Positions 37,056 through 44,240 of a stretch of DNA of 59,757 bases are shown one piece after another. The translations under genes and the position numbers were made by a program. A model generated the notes under the pieces. The model ran no database searches and was not told where the DNA came from. It saw only the letters and a program-made list of their open reading frames with translations. Position 1 is the stretch's first letter; every line of letters starts with the position of its first letter. The stretch comes from Verrucomicrobiota bacterium (lineage in GTDB: Bacteria; Verrucomicrobiota; Verrucomicrobiia; Opitutales; Opitutaceae), in assembly GCA_028293545.1 (NCBI GenBank), contig JAQGOP010000060.1, forward strand, positions 1-59,757, written 5' to 3'.

Positions 37056-37157
37056 ATGGCTAAATCACAGAATTCGAAAAAATTGACCCAGAAGAAAGCG
37101 CTCAAGACCCCGGCGGAAAAGAAAGCGGCAAAGCGCGACAAGAAAGCCGGTCGGTAA
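37056..37157 (+). CDS. Small lysine-rich ORF (33 aa)
   Basis: ATG at 37056 opens a 33-codon frame that ends with TAA at 37155-37157. The peptide begins MAKSQNSKKLTQKKALK and ends in AKRDKKAGR. About a third of its residues are Lys or Arg, with no hydrophobic core, so it would be an unstructured basic peptide, perhaps nucleic-acid or ribosome associated. A start codon, a low-complexity but non-repeat composition and no overlap with other genes favour it. No clear Shine-Dalgarno is visible (GGGAACC 15-21 bases upstream). I do not recognise the family. Confidence 0.45.
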   Translation: MAKSQNSKKLTQKKALKTPAEKKAAKRDKKAGR

Positions 37158-37273
37158 AAGGCTTCTCGCCATCACTCCCGAAGACGGGACCAGGTGACGA
37201 GGGGGGAAATTAATTTTCCTCCTCGGATTTCGCGGAAGCTCGCGGGTTTTAATCTGCCCGGAAGAAAGGCTCC

Positions 37274-37780
37274 TCAGGCGTTCCGGGTGAAAACCATGAC
37301 CCAATTGGTTTCCCACGTCTTTCCGGCATCGGCGGAAAAGGCCTGCTCCCAGCGCGGCTTTTCCGTCGCCGTGTCGGACCAGCGAAACCGCACGCGAATG
37401 GGCCGGCCCGCCAGCGTATCCTCGGCGTAAAACGTCCCGACGCCGTTTTCGAACGTTCCGGTCACCGGCACGTCGAGGTGCCCGGGATTGCGTCCATCGA
37501 GCCACCAGATCGACCAGCTGCCCTTCGCCTGATCGAAGGTGCGAAGGGTCACGGCCCGGTACGTGCCCGTGGGAAGCTCCAGGACGTTGTCATCAAAGTT
37601 ACCCGAGCCACCCAGGATCTTCTGCGTCACGCACGTGCCGGCGAATTCCACCCACTCCTGGCTGCCAGCGAGCCGGTCTTTCAGGCGCCGATGATGAACT
37701 TGCCAGCTGCCCACGAAAAAATCGAAGTCGCCGGCAGGGGTGATGATGGACGAAGGCTGAGGCGGGCGCGGTTGGCTCAT
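37274..37780 (-). CDS. DUF1579-like lipocalin-type protein
   Basis: This 168-residue cytosolic protein starts MSQPRPPQPSS. Family features are FDFFVGSWQVHHRRLKDRL near the N terminus, WWLDGRNPGHLDVPVTGTF, a GVGTFYAEDTLAGRPIRVRFRW strand pair, and RWEQAFSADAGKTWETNWVM near the end. The beta-rich pattern with Gly-Ser-Trp near the start is that of DUF1579/lipocalin-like proteins. No enzymatic role is known to me. The frame opens further upstream to 37876 without coding support. Confidence 0.82.
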   Translation of the reverse strand: MSQPRPPQPSSIITPAGDFDFFVGSWQVHHRRLKDRLAGSQEWVEFAGTCVTQKILGGSGNFDDNVLELPTGTYRAVTLRTFDQAKGSWSIWWLDGRNPGHLDVPVTGTFENGVGTFYAEDTLAGRPIRVRFRWSDTATEKPRWEQAFSADAGKTWETNWVMVFTRNA

Positions 37781-37961
37781 GGGGGATTTCTGCCGTTTCA
37801 GGCAATTGTCCGCAAGGAAGTGAACGTCGCTCCAAATTTTCGCGAGATTAAGAATCTCCCGGATCGAGGTCCGCAAGACTCAGTGATTTCGCGCGAAAAG
37901 AACGGGGCGATTACACCTGAGGCGAGGGACCGATGAAGTCGCCCAGACCTGCGGAACCGAC

Positions 37962-38501
37962 TCAACGCACTGCGACGAGGATGGATGGCTGGACGGCGTC
38001 GAACGCCTGCTGGAAACGGGCGAGCTGGACGCTGATCGCGGCGCGTTCCTTCGCTGTCGGCTGCAGTGGATTCAAGGCGGCGGGCGGAGCGCCGAAACGC
38101 GCAAGGCAGTCTTGAAGCAACGCGCGGGCCGCGATGGCGGAAAGCGTTCCGGCCGCGACGAAGAGACGGCTGGGTTGAGCCGGAGCCATGCCGTCGCGTG
38201 CGACGCGGACCACCGCCACGCCCATGAAGGCAGCCCGATCCAGAGCCAATTCGGTGGCAGGCTGCAGATTTCCCTGGCGGTTTCCGACGCTGACGATGCC
38301 CGCGGGCTGCTGGCTTTGCCGGAGCCGCGCTGCGCACAGCAGCACTTCCATTTCCGCCGCTCCCGCGCGAACCCGATCCCCCGGCACCCACGGTTTCCCC
38401 TCCAGCACAGTGACGACCGGGCGGGCAGAGACTGAAAGCGGCCGGGCCAACGCCATCGCCGCGAGCAGAAATACCCCGAGGGCGCGCCAGTTTCTTCTCA
38501 T
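37962..38501 (-). CDS. Exported orphan asparaginase-type C-terminal domain
   Basis: This 179-residue protein has a signal peptide (LGVFLLAAMALARPLSVSA). The mature part resembles only the C-terminal domain of type II asparaginases. AGIVSVGNRQGNL matches the GIVIAGTGNGNL strand, GVAVVRVARDG matches GTAVVRSSRV, and LFVAAGTLSAIAARALL matches FVASGTLNPQKARVLL. The N-terminal domain with both catalytic threonines is absent, so asparaginase activity is not expected. It may be a reduced or repurposed domain; the open frame and intact signal argue for a functional protein. Confidence 0.65.
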   Translation of the reverse strand: MRRNWRALGVFLLAAMALARPLSVSARPVVTVLEGKPWVPGDRVRAGAAEMEVLLCAARLRQSQQPAGIVSVGNRQGNLQPATELALDRAAFMGVAVVRVARDGMAPAQPSRLFVAAGTLSAIAARALLQDCLARFGAPPAALNPLQPTAKERAAISVQLARFQQAFDAVQPSILVAVR

Positions 38502-38652
38502 GGCCCGCGACCGACGAATAGTGAGAAACCCATGGCGGCATCATTGCACGCCACATGCCACTACGGTCCGGACGCACCGTCTGGAGCATGAAAACTATTT
38601 CTGCGCGCCGTTGCAGCGCCATGAGACGCAGGCTCCAGAGGCGGGCCGGAGA

Positions 38653-38750
38653 CCGCGGGTGGAGCGACTTCTCCGCAAGGCGCTGTTCAGCTCTGCCGGC
38701 GTTTAAATGTAGACGGAGCGTTCAGCGCGTTGGGGAAAACGCGCTCCACC
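38653..38750. repeat. Dispersed copy of the 140-bp element
   Basis: The sequence starts GGTGGAGCGACTTCTCCGC (about 38659) and shares CAAGGCGCTGTT, GTTTAAATG, GACGGAG and a final CGCTCCACC with the tandem units at 27091-27480. Just before it, at 38634-38655, is part of the CCAGAGGCGG..GAGACCGCG element seen at 13318. It lies between two minus-strand exported-protein genes. Confidence 0.7.
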
Positions 38751-38781
38751 TGGCTCGGCCGGTTTTACCGGCCGGCGCGGC

Positions 38782-39480
38782 TCAGCTGGAGTGATCCGGC
38801 TTCGTCGTGCCTTTGGCGGCTTCTTCCAAGGCTGCACGCAGCACTGGATTCGAACCCGTCGGCGTCTTCGCTAGCTCGGCCTGGCAAATCTCCATGACGC
38901 GCGCGTGGGTCGCGGCGTTTTCCGCGAGCGTATAGCGCGCCGCTTCATCGAGGCCCGGCGCGCCCGTGCCGATGGCCGCGAGTACGTTGGTGACATAAAT
39001 GCGGTCGCCGCTCGCGAGGAACGCGCCCCATTGGAGATTCATCGAGGCCGTGGACAGCACGGGAGTCTGCGCGATCGCAACGCTCGGACCTTCGGCAAGG
39101 TGCTCAATCTCCGGGCGGAACGCCGACGTCCGGCTAAGCGTGCGGAGCATCTCCGCGCCACGCGGATTGCCCGCCTGCCAAAGCGCGGCGGCGATCAGCC
39201 GCTGGTGCGACGTCGGGAGATTGCGGAATGTCGGGAGCCAGGAGTCGACGCGCGAGGGGTTTTGCGCGAAGACCGTGCCGAGGAAACCGATCGCGACGGT
39301 GACGTGATCGCTCTCGTCAAAGTAGCCTTGGTGGCTCAGCGCCTGGACGAGGCGGGGAACTTCCCCGACTTGTGGATTCTGGTAATAGTTTTCGAGCCGG
39401 CTGTGAGCCGAAACTTCGCCGCGAGCGGCAAGCGAGAAAGCGAGCGCGAGAATCGCGCCGCCAATTTTAAGGGTCTTCAT
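38782..39480 (-). CDS. Exported protein of unknown function
   Basis: This 232-residue protein has a signal peptide (TLKIGGAILALAFSLAARG). The mature part has alpha-helical, HEAT-like segments: RLVQALSHQGYF, VAIGFLGTVFAQNP and HQRLIAAALWQAGNPRGAEML. A second half has WGAFLASGDRIYVTNVLAAI and ends with LRAALEEAAKG. It looks like a conserved family with no assigned function. The start at 39480 gives a clean signal peptide; the frame continues 23 codons upstream. A hairpin without a T-run follows the stop. Confidence 0.78.
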   Translation of the reverse strand: MKTLKIGGAILALAFSLAARGEVSAHSRLENYYQNPQVGEVPRLVQALSHQGYFDESDHVTVAIGFLGTVFAQNPSRVDSWLPTFRNLPTSHQRLIAAALWQAGNPRGAEMLRTLSRTSAFRPEIEHLAEGPSVAIAQTPVLSTASMNLQWGAFLASGDRIYVTNVLAAIGTGAPGLDEAARYTLAENAATHARVMEICQAELAKTPTGSNPVLRAALEEAAKGTTKPDHSS

Positions 39481-39696
39481 GGGGAAAGCAGACGAGGGGT
39501 TGAACAAACAAATACGGCCATAGGGGTAAGGCCGTCCGACAAGTCCCAAGCTACCCGATCGCGCCTCGCCGTAAAGCGCCGCAGGGATGAAAAGTTTTCA
39601 TAGCAGGGCGCGACCGCCGTGCGCGCCGTCGATGCTACGCCCGCCTTTCCCGGCGATTGCAGCCTAGGCCTTCGCCTTCCCGGGAGGGGCCAAGGA

Positions 39697-41205
39697 TCAG
39701 TGCGATCGGGTGACGGCCTGTGCGAATGGATGCGGCGCGGGTCCGACTCCGAGCGCCGCGGCGGTTTTGGCCTCTTCGTCGATCAGCGCCTGGATGCGCG
39801 CGACGCGGGCGTACACTTCCTTGATCACGGCCGGCTCGTCGGCGGTCAGGACCTTGGAGCCCTCGGCGGCGAGTTTCCCGCCGATGTAGACTTCCTTCAG
39901 GTTGCGCAGCCCGCACGCGAGCACGTAGGTGGCGACGGGGTCGTGCAAGGGCCCGGTGTCGGGATCGCGCGGATCGACGATAAGGAAGTCGGCGAACTTG
40001 CCGACCTCGAGGCTGCCGACCTTGTCGGCAATCTGGAGGACCTCAGCGCTGCCAAGGGTGTGGAAGAACAGCATGTCGCGCACGGAGAGAGCCTTTGCGT
40101 CCTTGTACTTCGTGCGGATCAGCGCGAGGCCGGTGCGCAGGTTGCTGAACGGATCGGAGTTGTCGGTGCAGTTCTGGTTGTCGAGCCCGACCGCGATCTT
40201 CATCCCGAATGCGCGATAAAGCGGGATGTCCGCGACGCCGGAAGCGAGGCGGCTGTTGGACGCCGGCTGCCAGGACATGCTCGCTCCGGCGCGAGCGGCG
40301 CGGGCGACGATGTCCGGCGTCGTCTGGATAAAATGTCCGAAGATGAAATTGGGCCCGAGGGCGCCCGACTCCTCGTACCAATAAAACTTGGCCTGCTGCT
40401 CCGGGACGCGATCCGGGCTTTCGAGAAAGTGCGACTGGTTGATCAGCCCGTACGTTTTCATCACGCGTGCTTCCAGGTAAGCGGTCGCCTTGGTGGGGGC
40501 GCGCTGCAATCCGCCGCTGAGCGCCATCTTGAGGAACAGGGGATTGCCGCCGAAGTTGGCCTTGGCGTAGTTCAGCAGCTTTTCGAGGCGAGCGACCATC
40601 TCGTCTTCCGTCCCGACCCGGGGCATGCCGACGCTGTCAATGAAACGGAGGCCGGCATCGATCTTGGCCCGGATTTGCGCCTCCTCGAATGGGCCGGGTT
40701 TCAACACCGGCGGCGGCACGACCTCGCCGACGCCGACCGCCATCCCACCGATGGAAGGCGAGGTGGTGAAGTCGTAGGCGGTGGTGATTCCGGAACGGAT
40801 GAAATCAAGCGAACCGTGCAGCGTGAACCAGTAGATGTCGTCGGAGGTGGTCGGCTTCAGGAATTTCTGGCTCGCGGCGATCCAGCCATAAAGCGTTTCC
40901 GTGTTGCCGATGCCACGCAGCGGGCTGAACGCGAGATGGCTGTGGGCGGAGATGAAACCGGGCGCGACGAATTTTCCGCCGACATCGATGACCTTGTCGG
41001 CCGTCAATCCCGCGGGGGGCTCGCCGGTCGCGATCGCCGTGATGCGTCCATCGGCGCCGACAGTCATGTAGCCGATGAACGTCTCGGGCAGATTCTTCGC
41101 CAAGGGAAGAAACAGGCCGTTTTTAATCAGCAGGGTTTCACCCGCCGAGGCGCTGAGGGAAAGGGAAAGCGCGAGCAGGACGGAGCGAAGCAATCGTGAT
41201 TTCAT
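39697..41205 (-). CDS. Exported amidohydrolase of the guanine-deaminase/chlorohydrolase type (copy 1)
   Basis: This 502-residue protein has a signal peptide (LLALSLSLSASA). It is a TIM-barrel metal hydrolase with the usual ligands: H88-S-H90 in FISAHSHLAF, H259 and E262 in NQSHFLES, H291 in IFGHFIQ, and D342 in VGLDNQNC. A composite beta-sandwich is formed by N- and C-terminal parts (LIKNGLF, GKFADFLIVDP). The closest known relatives by motif are SsnA/AtzA/TrzN/guanine deaminase, which are normally cytosolic. Export is unusual. It is ~70% identical by eye to the next gene upstream and is the last of three in a row. The substrate is unknown. Confidence 0.85.
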   Translation of the reverse strand: MKSRLLRSVLLALSLSLSASAGETLLIKNGLFLPLAKNLPETFIGYMTVGADGRITAIATGEPPAGLTADKVIDVGGKFVAPGFISAHSHLAFSPLRGIGNTETLYGWIAASQKFLKPTTSDDIYWFTLHGSLDFIRSGITTAYDFTTSPSIGGMAVGVGEVVPPPVLKPGPFEEAQIRAKIDAGLRFIDSVGMPRVGTEDEMVARLEKLLNYAKANFGGNPLFLKMALSGGLQRAPTKATAYLEARVMKTYGLINQSHFLESPDRVPEQQAKFYWYEESGALGPNFIFGHFIQTTPDIVARAARAGASMSWQPASNSRLASGVADIPLYRAFGMKIAVGLDNQNCTDNSDPFSNLRTGLALIRTKYKDAKALSVRDMLFFHTLGSAEVLQIADKVGSLEVGKFADFLIVDPRDPDTGPLHDPVATYVLACGLRNLKEVYIGGKLAAEGSKVLTADEPAVIKEVYARVARIQALIDEEAKTAAALGVGPAPHPFAQAVTRSH

Positions 41206-41252
41206 AGAGGATTCAAGGAGGTGCGAAAGTCGGGTGCGGGAGAGGGCGCGAA

Positions 41253-42704
41253 TTATTTTTTCTCATCCAACGCCGCGGCGGCGGCTTCGAGTCGCGCCAT
41301 GCGCGTGTCCACCTCGCGGCGGACCACCGCCTCGTCCTGCGTGAGCAGGTGGGTGCCGTCGGCGACCAATTTTCCCCCGACGTAGACCTGCTTCAGATTG
41401 CGCAGGCCGCACGCGAGGACGTAATGCGCGATCGGATCGTGGACGGGGCCGGTGTCGGGATCCATCGGATCGACCACCAGGAAGTCCGCGAACTTTCCCG
41501 GCTCGAGGCTGCCGACCTTGTCGGCGATCTGCAGCGTCTCCGCGCTGCCGAGCGTGTGAAGATAGAGCATGTCGTAGACGGAGAGCGCCTTCGCGTCCTT
41601 GTATTTCGTGCGAATGAGCGCGAGGCCGATGCGGAGGTTAAGGAACGGATCGGAGAGGTCCGTGCACGATTGGTCGTCCAGGCCGACCCCGACCTTCAGG
41701 CCAAACGCGCGGTACAACGGGATGTCCGCGACCCCCGAACCGAGCCGGCTGTTGGACATCGGCTGCCAGCTCATGCTCGCGCCCGACTTGGCCGCGATCC
41801 GCAGGATGTCGGGATTCGTCTGGATGAAATGACCGAAGATGAAATTCGGCCCCAGTGCGCCGGCCTCCGCGTACCAGTAGAATTTCTCCTGCTGCTCCGG
41901 CACGCGCTCCGGGCTTTCGAGGAAATGCGATTGGTTCATCAGCCCGTACGTTTTCATCACGTAAGCCTCGAGGAATGCGGTTTCCTTTGTCGGGGCGCGC
42001 TGCAGTCCGCCGCTGATCGCCATTTTCAGGAAGAGCGGGTTGCTGCCGTAATTTTCCTTCGCGTAGGCCAGGACCTTTTCCAGGCGGGCGAGGATTTCCT
42101 CACGCGTCCCGACGCGAGGAAGGCTCACGCTGTCGATGAAGCGCAGGCCGGCGTCGGCCTTGGCGCGAATCTGGTTTTCTTCGAACGGACCGGGACGGAG
42201 CACGGGGCCGGGAACTTTTTCGCCCACGCCCACCGCCTGCCCGCCAACGGCGGGCGAGATGGAAAAATCGTAAGCCGTGGTGATGCCGTTGCGCAGGAAG
42301 TCGAGCGAACCATGCAGCGCGAACCAATAGACGTCCTCGGCGTTGGCGTGCTGGTTCAGGCGCTGGTTGGCCCGCCCCCAGCCGTAGAGCGTCTCGGTGT
42401 GTCCCAATCCGCGGAGCGGACTCGTGAAGAGGTGGCTGTGCGCTGAAATGAAACCCGGCGCGATGAACTTGCCGCCGGCGTCGATCACATGGTCGGCCTT
42501 CATCCCCGCCGGCGGCTCGCCCTCGGCCACCGCGATGATTTTCCCGTCGGCGCCGGTGGCGAGGTAACCGATGAACGGCGCATCACCCGGCTTCATCGTG
42601 ATGATGCGACCATTCCTGATCAGCAGCGTTTCGGCCGCGGGCGCGAGCTGGACGCAGCCGAGGGCGGCGGCGAACAGGACGAATAGAAGGGCACGGTGTT
42701 TCAT
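41253..42704 (-). CDS. Exported amidohydrolase of the same family (copy 2)
   Basis: This 483-residue protein has a signal peptide (LLFVLFAAALGCVQLAPA). All metal positions are kept: HSH in FISAHSHLFTS, H and E in NQSHFLESPERV, H in IFGHFIQTNPD, and D in GVGLDDQSC. It is very close to copy 1 over the whole length and 47 bases away from it, so the pair arose by a recent tandem duplication. The Cys in ALGCVQ at the end of the signal could be a lipobox, making this copy a lipoprotein. The substrate is unknown. Confidence 0.85.
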   Translation of the reverse strand: MKHRALLFVLFAAALGCVQLAPAAETLLIRNGRIITMKPGDAPFIGYLATGADGKIIAVAEGEPPAGMKADHVIDAGGKFIAPGFISAHSHLFTSPLRGLGHTETLYGWGRANQRLNQHANAEDVYWFALHGSLDFLRNGITTAYDFSISPAVGGQAVGVGEKVPGPVLRPGPFEENQIRAKADAGLRFIDSVSLPRVGTREEILARLEKVLAYAKENYGSNPLFLKMAISGGLQRAPTKETAFLEAYVMKTYGLMNQSHFLESPERVPEQQEKFYWYAEAGALGPNFIFGHFIQTNPDILRIAAKSGASMSWQPMSNSRLGSGVADIPLYRAFGLKVGVGLDDQSCTDLSDPFLNLRIGLALIRTKYKDAKALSVYDMLYLHTLGSAETLQIADKVGSLEPGKFADFLVVDPMDPDTGPVHDPIAHYVLACGLRNLKQVYVGGKLVADGTHLLTQDEAVVRREVDTRMARLEAAAAALDEKK

Positions 42705-42737
42705 AGGGCCGGGAGAGAAGCTTTGGGCGGCGACTCT

Positions 42738-44153
42738 TTACTGGGTCGTGATCGCGACGGGATACGACGCACGGATTTTATTCACGCGTTCGTAGAGCTC
42801 CTTCTGCACGTGAGGGAAATCGGCCTTCGTGAGCCGGCAGTATGAACTCACCAGCTCGCCGCCGACGTACACGCCTTCGAGGTTCTGGGTGTTGCAGGCG
42901 AAGACCAGCGTCGCATACGGGTCGTAGACCGGGGCGCGGTCGACCGAGGCGGGATTGATGACGAGGAAGTCGCCGTACTTGCCGGGCTCGAGCGAGCCGA
43001 CTTTATCGGCGACGTTCATGACCGTCGCGCTGCCGAGGGTGTGAAAGCGCAGCACGTCGATCGGCTTGAGGATCGTGCCACTTTCGTATTTCGCGCGGAT
43101 GCCGTACAGGCCCATGCGCATGTTTTCAAACGGGTCGGGCAGATCCGCGCTCGCCTGGCCGTCGACGCCCATGCCGATCTTCACGCCGTAGCGGAGATAT
43201 TTCGGGATGTCGGCGAGCCCGGACGCGAGGCGGCCGTTGGAGAGCGGGTTCCACGACATGCCGCCGCCGGCCTTGCCGACGGCGTCGAGCATCGCGTCGT
43301 CGGTGTGGATGAAATGCCCGAAGTAGAGGGTCGGCCCGAGTGAACCCGTCTCGACGAAGAAGCGAAAATGCGCGCGCTGCTCCTCGGCGTCGCGGGGGTA
43401 TTCGAGGAAGTGCGTCTGGTTGACGAGGTTGAATTCCTTGACGAGCGAATGATCCAGCGCGACGGACTCCAACGTTGTCGCGGTGCCGGAGAGGGAAAAC
43501 TTCAGCAGGAGCGGCGAGTCCTTGTACGCCTGCGCAAAGGCGAGGAAATCCATGAACTGCGTCCGCACCTCGGCGGGAGTGGGCGGCACGACGCCGGGGC
43601 TCGAGCCGAGTGCTCCGCTTCGGGCCCAGGCGTGCACGACGCGCAGGCCGGAATCGATCTCGGCCTTCAGCTGCTGCTGTTGGTACGCGGGATCGCGATT
43701 ACCCTGGGTGAAATTGTACGCGCTCGTGATCCCGTGGCGCAGATGGTCGAGCGAGCCGTGCAGCGTAAACCAATAAAAATCCTCCGCCGAGCCGTGGTTG
43801 CTCTGGGATCGCGTGGCCGTGACCCAGTTGCGCACGTAGTCGTTCGGCGCGAGCCCGCGAAACGCGCTCTGCCAGATATGGCTGTGGGCCGAAATGAAAC
43901 CGGGAATGATGATCTTGTTGGTCGCATCGATGGTGGTCGTCGCGGTTACGCCGGCCGGCGGCGCGCCTTTGCCGATGGACGCGATGCGCCCCTCGGCGTC
44001 GATCACCATGTAGCCGACAAACGGATCCTCCTCGCCGGGTTTGATGGTGAGGAAGGTGCCGCCCTGCACGAGCAGGCGATTGGGCGCGGCGGGCAAAACG
44101 GCAGCCAGGCCAACGGCCAGGGCGAGCGAAGCTAGGAAACGAAGAGTGGACAT
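42738..44153 (-). CDS. Exported amidohydrolase of the same family (diverged copy 3)
   Basis: This 471-residue protein has a signal peptide (ASLALAVGLAAVLPAAP). Ligands are again complete: HSH in FISAHSHIWQS, H and E in NQTHFLEYPRD, H in YFGHFIHTDD, and D in MGVDGQASAD. It is clearly related to copies 1 and 2 but more diverged, with a different insertion (RSGALGSSPGVVPPTP) near the active-site mouth. A different but related substrate is likely. It lies 33 bases upstream of copy 2 and 87 downstream of the TonB-dependent receptor gene. Confidence 0.85.
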   Translation of the reverse strand: MSTLRFLASLALAVGLAAVLPAAPNRLLVQGGTFLTIKPGEEDPFVGYMVIDAEGRIASIGKGAPPAGVTATTTIDATNKIIIPGFISAHSHIWQSAFRGLAPNDYVRNWVTATRSQSNHGSAEDFYWFTLHGSLDHLRHGITSAYNFTQGNRDPAYQQQQLKAEIDSGLRVVHAWARSGALGSSPGVVPPTPAEVRTQFMDFLAFAQAYKDSPLLLKFSLSGTATTLESVALDHSLVKEFNLVNQTHFLEYPRDAEEQRAHFRFFVETGSLGPTLYFGHFIHTDDAMLDAVGKAGGGMSWNPLSNGRLASGLADIPKYLRYGVKIGMGVDGQASADLPDPFENMRMGLYGIRAKYESGTILKPIDVLRFHTLGSATVMNVADKVGSLEPGKYGDFLVINPASVDRAPVYDPYATLVFACNTQNLEGVYVGGELVSSYCRLTKADFPHVQKELYERVNKIRASYPVAITTQ

Positions 44154-44240
44154 GGGAATAAAAACGGACGGGTGAAAGACGCGGGAGAAAAAGCCGGCCG
44201 GCGTGGCGTCGCGGAATTGTCGACGAACGCCGGCTTGGGT

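Noticed and set aside
38756..38774. Hairpin CGGCCGG...CCGGCCG after the 38782 gene as a terminator
   Set aside because: A stem is visible, but there is no T-run on either side, so no terminator was called.
39619..41199. A 526-codon open frame opposite the first amidohydrolase
   Set aside because: It is a mirror of the real minus-strand gene; the same holds for frames opposite copies 2 and 3 and opposite the kinases at 16185-17726 and 21811-22983.
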